From: Micromonospora sp. Llam0
Lineage (GTDB): Bacteria; Actinomycetota; Actinomycetes; Mycobacteriales; Micromonosporaceae
Assembly: GCF_003751085.1 (NCBI RefSeq)
Contig: NZ_RJJY01000001.1
Location: forward strand, 3,348,001 to 3,412,000
Reading direction: 5' to 3'
DNA length: 64,000 bases
This document shows, piece by piece, positions 36,965 to 46,045 of the stretch. Made by a program: the position numbers and the translations under genes. How positions within the stretch are numbered: position 1 is the first letter of the stretch; every line of letters begins with the position of its first letter. Under the pieces are notes generated by a model. It was not told the DNA's origin and searched no databases. It saw only the letters and a list, made by a program, of their open reading frames with translations.

Positions 36965-37288
36965 CTACCTGTCACCTTTCAGCAGCTGGCCCATGGCCTC
37001 GTTCATCCCATGCCACGAGTCCCTGAGCCGGTCGTACAGCTCTTCGCCGGCGGGGCTGCGGCGGTAGTAGCGGCGTGGCTGCCCTTCGGTACGCCACTGG
37101 CTGACCAGGACGCCCTGGCTCTCCAGCCGCCGCAGCAGCGGGTAGAGCGTCCCCTCCTCGATCGGCAGGCCGTTGTCGGACAGCGACTGGCGCAGCTCGT
37201 AGCCGTAGCGGAACTCGCCCAGCTGTGACAGCACCGCCAGGACGACCACGCCCCGGCGCAGCTCAAGCTCCAGCCTGTCGCCAACCAT
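36965..37288 (-). CDS. PadR family transcriptional regulator
   Basis: The 107-residue protein is a short PadR: winged helix with RYGYELRQSLSD, EGTLYPLLRRLESQGVL and the wing RRYYRRSPAGEE. The ATG at 37288 is 7 nt after a -10-like TACTGT with CTGGAC-type -35 about 18 nt further up and no ribosome-binding site, suggesting a leaderless start; an upstream in-frame GTG at 37312 lies in that promoter. A perfect palindrome covers the start region, so autoregulation is likely. Cotranscribed with a HAAS protein. Confidence 0.9.
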   Translation of the reverse strand: MVGDRLELELRRGVVVLAVLSQLGEFRYGYELRQSLSDNGLPIEEGTLYPLLRRLESQGVLVSQWRTEGQPRRYYRRSPAGEELYDRLRDSWHGMNEAMGQLLKGDR

Positions 37289-37294
37289 GTGCCA

Positions 37295-37306
37295 CACAGT
37301 ACTGTG
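37295..37306. promoter_or_regulatory. Candidate PadR operator
   Basis: CACAGTACTGTG is a perfect 12-bp palindrome 6 nt upstream of the PadR ATG and overlaps the predicted -10 box. Its position fits autorepression. Confidence 0.5.
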
Positions 37307-37372
37307 CGCCACACAGCCCGTCCAGTGCGGGACCGGAGAGGATCGCCTGGGCCTCCGGAGGGTGACACCATT

Positions 37373-37426
37373 TTTGGGCGTGATCCCCCTGCGGGATCAT
37401 GATCCCGCAGGGGGATCACGCCCAAA
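37373..37426. repeat. 54-bp perfect palindrome without spacer
   Basis: The left arm (37373-37399) begins TTTGGGCGTGATCCCCC and its exact complement follows directly (37400-37426). It contains four GATC sites. There is no U-tract on either side. It may be a bidirectional terminator, a protein-binding site, or the footprint of a small palindromic mobile element. Confidence 0.85.
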
Positions 37427-37491
37427 CGGAGTTCGGGTTCCGGCCGTCCGCCGTCGATACGACGATTTCCGACGCGTCTCGCCGCGTAGCG

Positions 37492-37530
37492 TCAGCCGTA
37501 CAGGCCGTGTACGAAGGAGCGCCAGGCTGC
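37492..37530 (-). pseudogene. Vestigial C-terminus of a DUF397 gene
   Basis: The reverse strand reads AAWRSFVHGLYG then TGA, closely matching the last residues TAWRSFVDGLRG of the intact DUF397 gene about 160 bp away. The DNA match extends over some 36 bp and then stops; the rest of the domain is not recognisable. It is probably the remains of a tandem duplicate. Confidence 0.6.
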
Positions 37531-37650
37531 CTAACTGTGGCTGCTCGTACACCACCGCGACAGCTAGCTCCTCAACGGCCTAGTAAACCTGGACGCAGGT
37601 TGATCCAAAGCGATGTCGCTGATGGGTCGCAGGGTGCCGAAGCTGTTCGG

Positions 37651-37836
37651 TCAGCCGCGCAGGCCGTCCACGAAGGAGCGCCAAGCGGTGGCAGGGAAGG
37701 CCAACCGTGGACCGGTCGGGTCGGTGGAGTCGCGGACCGCGACCAGTCCGCCGGCCGGGGCGACCTCGACACAGTCGCCGTTGGCGTTGCTGCGGCTGCT
37801 CTTGCGCCAGCCCAGGTCGATTTGAGTCGGCTCCAC
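37651..37836 (-). CDS. DUF397 domain protein
   Basis: This 61-residue protein has the DUF397 core GWRKSSRSNANGDCVEVAPAGGLVAVRDSTDP and ends AWRSFVDGLRG. Such small proteins pair with WhiJ-type XRE regulators and are thought to bind and control them. The GTG at 37836 is chosen because GGGAG lies 6 nt upstream and gives the usual MEPTQIDLGWRKSS start. An ATG at 37869, overlapping the XRE stop (ATGA), would add 11 residues and is a real alternative. Confidence 0.87.
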   Translation of the reverse strand: MEPTQIDLGWRKSSRSNANGDCVEVAPAGGLVAVRDSTDPTGPRLAFPATAWRSFVDGLRG

Positions 37837-37865
37837 GGCATACTCCCTTCCTGCAGATGATTTGC

Positions 37866-38729
37866 TCATCTCTCTGCCACCAGCTTAGCCAGCAGATCCC
37901 GACTTTCATCGACCGGCAGCGCCGCCTGCTGAAGCCAGCGGCCGATCCGGGCGTAGAGGATCGCGTCTTCGTCGTCGGTGAGGTAGATGTCGCTGGTCAG
38001 CGTCTCCAGCACCACGGTGCGGGGATCGGCCGGATCAGGAAACGAGTAGAGCGAGAAGCTCGTGTGCGGCACGAACGAATCGTGCACGACCGCGTCGAGC
38101 GGCAGCACCTGGATAGTGACGTTGTCCAGCGCGCTGAGCGCGGTCAGGTGGCGCAGTTGGCCACGCCGGGTCTCGGGCGGCACGCTGGCCCGCAGCAGTG
38201 CGCTCTCGTCGATGACCGCCTCGTAGTGCGGCGGGTGCTCGCGGCGCAGCACTTCCTGCCGAGCGGCGCGAGCCAGAGTGTCGGCGTTGACATCAAGGTC
38301 GCCGTAGACGTCGCGACCGGAGCGCACCCGCAGCCGGGCGTACTCCGGGGTCTGCAGCAGCCCAGGCACCAGCAGTTGCTGGTACTGAAAGATGGTGGCT
38401 GCGCTGGCTTCGAGTTCGGTGTAGCCGCGCTGGCGCTGACCCATCGCGCCGAGCGCCTTCCACCAGCCTCGGGTGGCGGCGGCGTCGCGGGCGATGATGA
38501 CCAGCTTCTCCCGCTCGGCCGGCACGACGTGGTAGACGTCGAGCAGGTCCAGGATGTCGGCCAGGTCGGGTCGGCTCTGACCGAGCTCCAGCCGGGACAA
38601 CTTCGACGTTGACGCCCAGCCGAGCTGGTCACAGACCTGCTCCAGGGTCATCGCGGCCGAGCGGCGGAGCCGACGCAGCTCGCCACCGAGCCGCTGCCGT
38701 CTGATCGTGGGACTTGCAGGCATCGCCAC
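37866..38729 (-). CDS. XRE family regulator with DUF5753 domain (WhiJ-like)
   Basis: The 287-residue protein has an N-terminal helix-turn-helix (about residues 10-70, MTLEQVCDQLGWASTSKLSRLE) and a C-terminal DUF5753 domain containing PGLLQTPEYARL and a Phe/Tyr-rich SFSLYSFPDP stretch. This is the standard partner of DUF397 proteins; related Streptomyces pairs influence development and antibiotic production. It starts with GTG (GGAG 6 nt upstream). Its stop overlaps a possible DUF397 ATG. A small gene of unknown function is divergent. Confidence 0.92.
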   Translation of the reverse strand: MAMPASPTIRRQRLGGELRRLRRSAAMTLEQVCDQLGWASTSKLSRLELGQSRPDLADILDLLDVYHVVPAEREKLVIIARDAAATRGWWKALGAMGQRQRGYTELEASAATIFQYQQLLVPGLLQTPEYARLRVRSGRDVYGDLDVNADTLARAARQEVLRREHPPHYEAVIDESALLRASVPPETRRGQLRHLTALSALDNVTIQVLPLDAVVHDSFVPHTSFSLYSFPDPADPRTVVLETLTSDIYLTDDEDAILYARIGRWLQQAALPVDESRDLLAKLVAER

Positions 38730-38847
38730 TTCCGACTCCCTCCGTTCGCGACTGAGGGTAAGCAGAGGTTAGCGAGATTTCAAGACTTGAATGTCCGCCA
38801 GTCACCGCCGAACATGGGATTCCCACAGTTTACAACTTGGAGGAACA

Positions 38848-39249
38848 GTGAAAGTAATTTCACCGCCCGCGCAGTTCGTGCTGATCGAGCCGGTCGACCC
38901 AGTGGACGGGGCACCGGAGTTTCCGGCCGTCGGCTGGGGTCTGGAGTACGCCGACGAGGCACTGGTCTACTTCCGGCACCCGCAGCGGGAGATCCGCGAG
39001 GTCGGCATCTTCCGCACCGTCGAGGACGCCTGGACGTTCTACCTGCAATGGGGTGAGCTGGAGCTGGTCCGCCCCGGCGAGCCGGGCTGGCCGGCATCGC
39101 CGCCGTCACCACCGACCGGCCAAGTCACAACCGACCGGCAAGGCGACGACGAGACAGGACTCGACGACACCTGGGGGCTGCTGTGGCGGGCCAGTCAGCG
39201 CCCCGGTGCCGAGCTGGCCCAGCTCTACCCCGGTGATCGGCTCAGCTGA
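38848..39249 (+). CDS. Small protein of unknown function beside the XRE/DUF397 pair
   Basis: The 133-residue protein begins [16 protein letters not shown] and has acidic aromatic stretches ([26 protein letters not shown]) with a Pro/Thr/Asp-rich C-terminus. I recognise no family. The GTG at 38848 has GGAGG 4 nt upstream; an upstream in-frame ATG at 38791 is not favoured. Divergent from the XRE gene (118-bp shared region), so it may be regulated by it. Its end overlaps that of uvrB by 8 bp. Confidence 0.7.
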   Translation: MKVISPPAQFVLIEPVDPVDGAPEFPAVGWGLEYADEALVYFRHPQREIREVGIFRTVEDAWTFYLQWGELELVRPGEPGWPASPPSPPTGQVTTDRQGDDETGLDDTWGLLWRASQRPGAELAQLYPGDRLS

Positions 39250-41359
39250 CGCCTGCGACGTCCATCGCCCGCAGCTCCTTCTTCAGCTCGGAGATCTCGT
39301 CGCGGATCCGGGCGGCCAGCTCGAACTGCAGCTCGCGGGCGGCGTTCAGCATCTGGTCGTTGAGCTCCTGGATCAGTTGGGCCAGGTCGGCGCGGGCCAT
39401 GCCGGCGCTCGACGGGGTGGCGGTGCCCCGGCCCTTGCTGCGGGTCTCCGGCACCGGGCCCTTACCGCGTGACATCTGCCGGCCGGAGCCGCCGACCGAC
39501 CGGCCGGCGAGCGCGCCGTCGGTGTCGTCGGCCTCCCGGTAGATGTCGTCGAGGATGTCGTGGATCTTCTTGCGCAGCGGCTCCGGGGAGATGCCGTTGG
39601 CCTCGTTGTACGCCACCTGCTTGGCCCGGCGGCGGTTGGTCTCGTCGATCGCGTCCGCCATCGACGGGGTCATCTTGTCGGCGTACATGTGGACCTCGCC
39701 GGAGACGTTACGGGCGGCCCGGCCGATGGTCTGGATCAACGACCGGCCGCTGCGCAGGAAGCCCTCCTTGTCGGCGTCGAGGATCGCGACGAGCGACACC
39801 TCGGGCAGGTCCAGGCCTTCGCGGAGCAGGTTGATGCCGACCAGTACGTCGTAGTCGCCCTTACGCAGCTCGCGCAGCAGCTCCACCCGGCGCAGCGTGT
39901 CGACCTCGGAGTGCAGGTAGCGGACCCGGATGCCGTGCTCCAGCAGGTAGTCGGTGAGGTCCTCGGCCATCTTCTTGGTCAGCGTGGTGACCAGCACCCG
40001 CTCGTCGCGGTCGGTGCGCAGCCGGATCTCGTGCATCAGGTCGTCGATCTGGCCCTTGGTCGGCTTGACCTTGACCTGCGGGTCGACCAGGCCGGTGGGG
40101 CGGATCACCTGCTCGACGAACTCGCCGGCCGCCTGCTCCAGCTCCCACGGCCCGGGGGTGGCGGACAGGAACACCATCTGGCCGACCCGTTCCAGGAACT
40201 CGTCGAAGCGCAGCGGCCGGTTGTCGGCGGCGCTGGGCAGCCGGAACCCGTGGTCGATCAGCATCCGCTTGCGGGAGGCGTCGCCCTCGAACATGCCGCC
40301 GATCTGAGGGATCGTCACGTGCGACTCGTCGACGACGGTGACGAAGTCGTCCGGGAAGTAGTCGAGCAGGGTGTGCGGCGGACTGCCGTAGTCGCGGCCG
40401 TCGATGTGCATCGAGTAGTTCTCGATGCCGGAACAGAAGCCGACCTGGCGCATCATCTCGATGTCGTACGTGGTGCGCATCCGCAGCCGCTGCGCCTCGA
40501 GGAGCTTGCCCTGCCGGTCCAGCTCGGCGAGCCGGTCGGTCAGCTCGGCCTCGATGTCGCGGATCGCCCGCTCCATCCGCGCCGGCCCGGCGGCGTAGTG
40601 GGTGGCCGGGAAGATCAGCAGCTGGTCGACCTCGCGCACCACGTCACCGGTCAACGGGTGCAGGTAGTAGAGCCGCTCGATCTCGTCACCGAAGAACTCG
40701 ATCCGGACCGCCAGCTCCTCGTACGCCGGAATGATCTCCAGGGTGTCGCCGCGGACCCGGAACGTGCCCCGGCTGAACGACAGGTCGTTGCGGGCGTACT
40801 GGATGTCGACCAGGCGGCGCAGCAGCGAGTCACGGTCCTGCTCGGCGCCGGCGGTGACCTTGACCGCGCGTTCGAGGTACTCCTGTGGGGTGCCCAGGCC
40901 GTAGATCGCCGAGACGGTGGCGACCACGATCACGTCGCGGCGGGTCAGCAGCGACATGGTCGCCGAGTGCCGCAGCCGCTCCACCTCCTCGTTGATCGAG
41001 GAGTCCTTCTCGATGTAGGTGTCGGTCTGCGGGATGTACGCCTCGGGCTGGTAGTAGTCGTAGTAGGAGACGAAGTACTCCACCGCGTTGTGCGGCATCA
41101 GCTCGCGGAACTCCTTGGCCAGCTGGGCGCAGAGCGTCTTGTTGGGGGCCATCACCAGGGTGGGCCGCTGCAGCCGCTCGACGAGCCAGGCGGTGGTGGC
41201 GCTCTTGCCGGTGCCGGTCGCGCCGAGCAGCACCGAATGCCGGTCGCCGCGACGCACCCGACGCTCAAGCTCGTCGATGGCCGCCGGCTGGTCGCCGGCC
41301 GGCGAGTAGTCGCTGACGACCTGGAAGCGGCCGTCGAGTCGCGGGATGTCGAGCGCCAT
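39242..41359 (-). CDS. uvrB: Excinuclease ABC subunit B
   Basis: UvrB receives damaged DNA from UvrA and loads UvrC. The 705-residue protein has Walker A GATGTGKS at 46-53, the damage-verifying beta-hairpin ([13 protein letters not shown]), helicase motifs DESHVT and IGRAARN, and a C-terminal UVR domain. A Gly/Ser/Lys linker near residue 640 is somewhat long. The ATG lies 6 nt after TAGGTT and lacks a ribosome-binding site, indicating a leaderless transcript from a damage-type promoter. Confidence 0.97.
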   Translation of the reverse strand: MALDIPRLDGRFQVVSDYSPAGDQPAAIDELERRVRRGDRHSVLLGATGTGKSATTAWLVERLQRPTLVMAPNKTLCAQLAKEFRELMPHNAVEYFVSYYDYYQPEAYIPQTDTYIEKDSSINEEVERLRHSATMSLLTRRDVIVVATVSAIYGLGTPQEYLERAVKVTAGAEQDRDSLLRRLVDIQYARNDLSFSRGTFRVRGDTLEIIPAYEELAVRIEFFGDEIERLYYLHPLTGDVVREVDQLLIFPATHYAAGPARMERAIRDIEAELTDRLAELDRQGKLLEAQRLRMRTTYDIEMMRQVGFCSGIENYSMHIDGRDYGSPPHTLLDYFPDDFVTVVDESHVTIPQIGGMFEGDASRKRMLIDHGFRLPSAADNRPLRFDEFLERVGQMVFLSATPGPWELEQAAGEFVEQVIRPTGLVDPQVKVKPTKGQIDDLMHEIRLRTDRDERVLVTTLTKKMAEDLTDYLLEHGIRVRYLHSEVDTLRRVELLRELRKGDYDVLVGINLLREGLDLPEVSLVAILDADKEGFLRSGRSLIQTIGRAARNVSGEVHMYADKMTPSMADAIDETNRRRAKQVAYNEANGISPEPLRKKIHDILDDIYREADDTDGALAGRSVGGSGRQMSRGKGPVPETRSKGRGTATPSSAGMARADLAQLIQELNDQMLNAARELQFELAARIRDEISELKKELRAMDVAGVS

Positions 41360-41739
41360 GACCCCAACCTACGCCGCAGGTCCGACAGAGTGCCGCCGGT
41401 CGCCGATCGGCATCGATATTGTCATTGTGTGGGTTGCCTCACCCGCGATACCGTTGCAGGGTAGGCCGCTCGCGGCGGCCGCGCGGACCACCGGCAGCGC
41501 CCATCGCGGCGCGCCACGGGTCCGGGTGTTCGGGTAGCTGCCCTGGCGCCAGCCGGTGAGCGCACCCGGAGTTGTCACGCCCCGCGTGACCCGGCCGCCG
41601 CGAGCGCCCCACCTCCCGCCTTCCACCTCCCAGCGGTTGATCCAATTCGCCGCATCGACGCGACACCCCGCAGCGCCGTCCGACGACACGCATCCGATCG
41701 TCATTCGCCGGTACGACGGCGCCGGGTACCGGCGACCTG
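41360..41739. other. Intergenic region between uvrB and coaE
   Basis: These 380 bases contain the uvrB promoter at the left end. A small hairpin (GTCACG 41574-41579 with CGTGAC 41585-41590) lies in the middle and could end the coaE transcript. No coding frame looks credible on either strand. Confidence 0.5.
41366..41388 (-). promoter_or_regulatory. Putative RecA-NDp/PafBC-type promoter of uvrB
   Basis: On the reverse strand CTGTCGGAC is followed after exactly 8 nt by TAGGTT, then the uvrB ATG after 6 nt. The TGTCGG core, spacing and TANNNT box fit TTGTCRGTG-N8-TANNNT. Confidence 0.62.
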
Positions 41740-42933
41740 TCACGGCTGCCAGCCGGTCTCCTCGATCCGCCGGAGCAGGCGCGGCCAGACCTGGTCGAAC
41801 CACGGCTCCTTGGCTTCGGCGTACTCCCGGGTGGTCGGCGCGGTCGCCGCGATCCGCCGCTTGACAGCCAGGTAGCCGGCCCGCTCACCCGGATCGGCGC
41901 GCAGCAGGTCCCGGAACGCCAACGCGTAGCGCCAGCCCGGCGAGTCGGCGACCCGCACGTGCAGGTTGACCGGCCGGCCCGGGTCGGCGTTGCCGTGCAG
42001 CCGCTTCGGCCACCGCTCACCCGGCCGGCCGGTCGCCGGATCGGGGCGCGGGTTGTCCCACCAGTCGCCGGGAAACCGGGGGAACCCGGCGGCGGCGAGC
42101 GCGTCCGCGTAACCGTCGGCATCGTCCAGCGACTCGACGGTGAGCTGAATGTCGATGACGTCCTTGGCCGGCAGACCGGGCACCGAAGTGGAGCCGATGT
42201 GGTCGACCCGCCGGTCGGCGCCGACTGCCCGCCGTACCCGGGCGGCCAGCCGGTCGAACTGCTCCGGCCAGGTCGAATCGGGTTCGGCGAGCACCGCCAG
42301 CGGCGGACACGGCGCGGGCCGACCGGCCCGCAGGTTCGCCTCGTACGGCACCAGCCGGTCGTGCCAGAGCCGGTCGACGGCGTCGGCGAGGTCGTCGCGG
42401 CTGCCGTCGTTGGACAGCAGCACGTCGGCGGCGGCGCGGCGTTGCGCGTCGTCGGCCTGGGCGCGGATCCGGGCCCACGCGTCGTCGGGTGTCATCCCCC
42501 GGTCGCGGGTCAGCCGTTCGACGCGCAGTGCCTCGGCCGCCGACACCACGACCACCAGGTGGTACGTGGCGGCCAGCCCGGTCTCCACCAGCAGCGGTAC
42601 GTCGTTGACCACGACCGAGTCGGCCGGGGCGGCGGCGGTGAGTTCGGCGGTACGGGCCCGGACCAGCGGGTGCACGATCTCCTCCAGCCGGAGCCGGGCG
42701 GCCGGGTCGGCGAAGACCCGGGCGCCCAGGGCCGGCCGGTCCAGGGCACCGTCGGCGGCGACGACGTCCGGCCCGAAGGCCGCGACGACCCGGGCCAGCC
42801 CGTCGGTGCCAGGTGCCACCACCTCCCGGGCCAGCCGGTCGGCGTCGACGATCACCGCGCCGTGTGTGGCGAGTCGGTTGGCGACGGCACTCTTGCCGGC
42901 ACCGATGCCGCCGGTGAGACCTACCCTCAGCAT
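41740..42933 (-). CDS. coaE: Dephospho-CoA kinase fused to a GrpB/UPF0157 domain
   Basis: The first 200 residues or so are CoaE, which catalyses the last step of coenzyme A synthesis: P-loop GGIGAGKS at 8-15, Asp in [12 protein letters not shown], and the VLLSNDGS region. From about residue 215 a GrpB nucleotidyltransferase-like domain follows ([24 protein letters not shown]). The total is 397 residues against about 200 for CoaE alone. This fusion occurs in several actinobacteria, including mycobacteria. The gene follows rpsA, the usual order. Confidence 0.94.
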   Translation of the reverse strand: MLRVGLTGGIGAGKSAVANRLATHGAVIVDADRLAREVVAPGTDGLARVVAAFGPDVVAADGALDRPALGARVFADPAARLRLEEIVHPLVRARTAELTAAAPADSVVVNDVPLLVETGLAATYHLVVVVSAAEALRVERLTRDRGMTPDDAWARIRAQADDAQRRAAADVLLSNDGSRDDLADAVDRLWHDRLVPYEANLRAGRPAPCPPLAVLAEPDSTWPEQFDRLAARVRRAVGADRRVDHIGSTSVPGLPAKDVIDIQLTVESLDDADGYADALAAAGFPRFPGDWWDNPRPDPATGRPGERWPKRLHGNADPGRPVNLHVRVADSPGWRYALAFRDLLRADPGERAGYLAVKRRIAATAPTTREYAEAKEPWFDQVWPRLLRRIEETGWQP

Positions 42934-43061
42934 GCCGCCCAGTGAACCGGATCGGCTGCCCGGCCGGTCCGCCGGGGGGCTCGTGTCCGCCGGCTCGGGT
43001 CAGTGGGTGGTCCCACAGGGTCGGGCCGCACAGTGGGCGCGACAGACAGTGGTAGGCCACG

Positions 43062-43110
43062 ACAGACAGCGGTCCCGCCGGGCAGGATGCCCGGCGGGAC
43101 CGCTGTCTGT
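43062..43110 (-). terminator. rpsA terminator hairpin
   Basis: A perfect 23-bp stem (43062-43084 with 43088-43110) has a 3-nt loop and begins 24 nt after the rpsA stop on the reverse strand. Part of its arm (GACAGACAG) is repeated 20 bp away at 43041-43049. Confidence 0.88.
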
Positions 43111-43134
43111 GTCAACCGGTGTTGCTATGGGGCC

Positions 43135-44655
43135 TCAGCTCTTGCCGCCGGCCAGCTTCTCCCGCAGCGCGGCGAGCGCCTCGTCGGTGGCGAGGGTGCC
43201 GGCCGGCTCCTCGCTGGCCCGCGACGGGGTCGAGCTGGAGGTCGCCCCACCGCCACCGCCGCCGCCGCTGCCGCCCGTGGGGGCGGCGACCGGCGGAGCC
43301 GGGTTGGCTGCGGCGTCCGCGTCGGCGGCCCGGGCGGTCTGCACCTGCCTGGTGTGCGCTTCCCAGCGGTTGCGGGCCTCGGCGTACTGCTGCTCCCAGG
43401 TCTCCCGCTGCTTGTCGAAGCCTTCCAGCCACTCCCCGGTCTCCGGGTCGAAGCCTTCGGGGTAGATGTAGTTGCCCTCGTTGTCGTACGTGGCGGCCAT
43501 GCCGTAGAGGGTCGGGTCGAAGTGCTCCTCGCCCTCGACGAAGCCCTCGTTGGCCTGCTTGAGCGACAGCGAGATCCGGCGACGCTCCAGGTCGATGTCG
43601 ATGACCTTGACCATGACGTCGGAGCCGACCTGGACGACCTGCTCGGGGATCTCGACGTGCCGCTCGGCGAGCTCGGAGATGTGCACCAGGCCCTCGATGC
43701 CGTCGTCGACACGGACGAACGCACCGAACGGCACCAGCTTGGTCACCTTGCCGGGCACGATCTGCTGGATCGCGTGGGTCCGGGCGAACTGACGCCACGG
43801 GTCTTCCTGGGTGGCCTTGAGCGACAGCGAGACCCGCTCGCGGTCCAGGTCGACGTCGAGCACCTCGACCTCGACCTCCTGGCCGACCTCGACCACCTCG
43901 GACGGGTGGTCGATGTGCTTCCAGGACAGCTCGGAGACGTGCACCAGGCCGTCCACCCCGCCGAGGTCGACGAAGGCGCCGAAGTTGACGATCGAGGAGA
44001 CGACGCCCTTGCGGACCTGCCCCTTCTGCAGCTTGTTGAGGAACTCGGTGCGCACCTCGGACTGCGTCTGCTCCAGCCAGGCCCGGCGGGACAGGACCAC
44101 GTTGTTGCGGTTCTTGTCCAGCTCGATGATCTTGGCTTCGAGCTCGCGGCCGACGTACGGCTGCAGGTCACGGACCCGGCGCATCTCCACCAGCGACGCG
44201 GGCAGGAAGCCACGCAGCCCGATGTCCAGGATCAGACCGCCCTTGACCACCTCGATGACCGAGCCGCGGACGACCCCGTCCTCGTCCTTGATCTTCTCGA
44301 TCGTGCCCCACGCGCGCTCGTACTGGGCGCGCTTCTTCGACAGGATCAGCCGGCCTTCCTTGTCCTCCTTCTGCAGGACAAGGGCTTCGATGTGGTCGCC
44401 CACCGAGACAACGTCGGCTGGGTCCACGTCGTGCTTGATCGACAACTCGCGCGAGGGGATGACACCCTCGGTCTTGTAGCCGATGTCGAGCAGGACCTCG
44501 TCCCGATCGACCTTGACGACGGTACCTTCCACGATGTCGCCGTCGTTGAAGTACTTGATGGTCTCGTCGATCGCCGCGAGGAAGGCTTCCTCGGTGCCGA
44601 GGTCGTCGACGGTGACCTTGGGGGCGCTCGAGGTGGCCTCGATGCTGCTCGTCAT
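43135..44655 (-). CDS. rpsA: 30S ribosomal protein S1
   Basis: The 506-residue protein has four S1 RNA-binding repeats in the order typical of actinobacteria, with conserved FGAFVDLGGVDGLVHVSE and FGAFVRVDDGIEGLVHISE segments, then an Ala/Gly/Ser-rich tail with a poly-Gly run near residue 465. S1 delivers mRNA to the ribosome. The ATG at 44655 (MTSSIEATSS) has GGAG 11-12 nt upstream and is preferred over an extension to 44688. The leader is long. Confidence 0.95.
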   Translation of the reverse strand: MTSSIEATSSAPKVTVDDLGTEEAFLAAIDETIKYFNDGDIVEGTVVKVDRDEVLLDIGYKTEGVIPSRELSIKHDVDPADVVSVGDHIEALVLQKEDKEGRLILSKKRAQYERAWGTIEKIKDEDGVVRGSVIEVVKGGLILDIGLRGFLPASLVEMRRVRDLQPYVGRELEAKIIELDKNRNNVVLSRRAWLEQTQSEVRTEFLNKLQKGQVRKGVVSSIVNFGAFVDLGGVDGLVHVSELSWKHIDHPSEVVEVGQEVEVEVLDVDLDRERVSLSLKATQEDPWRQFARTHAIQQIVPGKVTKLVPFGAFVRVDDGIEGLVHISELAERHVEIPEQVVQVGSDVMVKVIDIDLERRRISLSLKQANEGFVEGEEHFDPTLYGMAATYDNEGNYIYPEGFDPETGEWLEGFDKQRETWEQQYAEARNRWEAHTRQVQTARAADADAAANPAPPVAAPTGGSGGGGGGGATSSSTPSRASEEPAGTLATDEALAALREKLAGGKS

Positions 44656-45087
44656 GTGGGCGGTTGCTCCGGATCGGATGGGTGTCACTGCTGGCTTGTC
44701 GTTGCGGTGACCTGGCGTGGCTCACGGATCCGCCGGCGGGCACACCGCGACGATGACGTCTTCGTCACCGACCGTGACCGAGGGGATCATCGACCGCCGC
44801 TGCCATCATCGGATGTAACCGCCGACCGCGGACCTGCTCCCTGCCGAGGCACACGATCCGCGAGCGCATCGACTAGCCTACCGGTTGCATTACCACAGCG
44901 TGCAAGCCCTCCCGGGAGCTATCCGGGCGCGCAGGTCGGTGGTTGGGAAAAATCGGACCCACAGGCGGGGATTCCCGCGCTTTCGGAGGCTAGCTGTGAC
45001 GGAGATCACATCGGTTTCGCGGGCCGACAAGCGTAGCACGCCGGGCCGGTAACGCTCCCACGCGGCGCTGCCCGTACCGTCTGCGCC
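44656..45087. other. Divergent control region between rpsA and a methyltransferase gene
   Basis: These 432 bases contain no gene. They include a CRP-like palindrome (44995-45010), a reverse-strand TTGCAC-N19-TAGGCT that could be the rpsA promoter (about 215-nt leader), and a forward TACCGT (45075-45080) 7 nt before the methyltransferase GTG, suggesting a leaderless start there. Confidence 0.55.
44995..45010. promoter_or_regulatory. CRP-type binding site TGTGA-N6-TCACA
   Basis: TGTGACGGAGATCACA matches the classic CRP palindrome exactly in both half-sites. It lies about 85 bp upstream of the likely start of the methyltransferase transcript and upstream of the probable rpsA promoter on the other strand. 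Crp proteins of actinobacteria use similar sites. Confidence 0.6.
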
Positions 45088-45966
45088 GTGACCACCGCAC
45101 CGCCCGCACCCGCCGACGGGCCCGACGTCGGCCCGGATCCAGACCAGCTCCCGGATCCCGACCAACTCAGAGTGACCAGGAACGAGGTCACCGATCAGCA
45201 GGCCCGGCAGGCCAACCGACGCTGGTGGGACGCTGACGCCGACGCCTACCAGGCCGAGCACGGCGGGTTCCTCGGCGACGCCGACCTGCGCTGGTGCCCG
45301 GAAGGGCTGCGGGAGGCCGACACCGGGCTGCTCGGCGACGTCGCCGGGCGGCGGGTGCTCGAACTGGGCTGCGGGGCCGCCGCCGGCAGCCGGTGGCTCG
45401 CCGGGCAGGGTGCCCGCGCCGTCGCGCTGGACCTGTCGGCGGGCATGCTGCGCCAGGCCGTCGCCGGCGCCGACCGCACCGGCGTACGGGTGCCGCTGGT
45501 GCAGGCCGACGCGCTGACGCTGCCGTTCGTCGACGCCGCGTTCGACACCGTCTGGACCGCGTTCGGCGCGGTGCCGTTCGTCGCCGACTCGGCGGCCGTG
45601 ATGCGCGAGGTGCACCGGGTGCTGCGCCCCGGCGGACGCTGGGTCTTCGCCGTCACCCACCCGATGCGCTGGATCTTCCTCGACGACCCCGGCGAGCGCG
45701 GCCTGGTCGCGGTGCACTCCTACTTCGACCGGCGACCGTACGTGGAGACCGACGACGACGGCACACCCAGCTACGTCGAGCAGCACCGCACGGTCGGCGA
45801 CCGGGTCCGGGAGCTCGTCGCCGCCGGGTTCCGGCTGCTCGACGTCGTCGAACCGCCGTGGCCGGACGGGCACGAGCAGATCTGGGGGCAGTGGAGTCCG
45901 CTGCGCGGGCGGCTCTTCCCCGGCACCGCGATCTTCGTCGCGGACCGGCCGCCAACGACCGGCTGA
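45088..45966 (+). CDS. Class I SAM-dependent methyltransferase
   Basis: The 292-residue protein has the SAM-binding motif VLELGCGAAAGS (about residue 90), an acidic motif LDLSAGML, motif post-I QADALTLPF and the LRPGGRWVFAV loop. The first 35 residues are Pro/Asp-rich. It looks like a small-molecule methyltransferase of UbiE type; the substrate is unknown. The GTG start has no ribosome-binding site and a TACCGT box 7 nt upstream. Confidence 0.88.
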   Translation: MTTAPPAPADGPDVGPDPDQLPDPDQLRVTRNEVTDQQARQANRRWWDADADAYQAEHGGFLGDADLRWCPEGLREADTGLLGDVAGRRVLELGCGAAAGSRWLAGQGARAVALDLSAGMLRQAVAGADRTGVRVPLVQADALTLPFVDAAFDTVWTAFGAVPFVADSAAVMREVHRVLRPGGRWVFAVTHPMRWIFLDDPGERGLVAVHSYFDRRPYVETDDDGTPSYVEQHRTVGDRVRELVAAGFRLLDVVEPPWPDGHEQIWGQWSPLRGRLFPGTAIFVADRPPTTG

Positions 45967-46045
45967 GACGGCCGTCGCGCACCGCGCCGGCCCGCCGACG
46001 CGCCGCCGGCCCTCGCCAGCACCCCGACGGCGGTACGCTGACCGG

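Larger units (their letters stand above)
37307..37650. other. 344-bp gap with a 54-bp palindrome and a DUF397 relic
   Basis: No intact gene is present between the PadR promoter and the DUF397 gene. The stretch holds the perfect palindrome at 37373-37426 and the vestigial DUF397 tail at 37492-37530, both described separately. The remainder has mixed codon-position composition and more A/T than its surroundings, which suggests decayed or acquired DNA. Confidence 0.55.
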
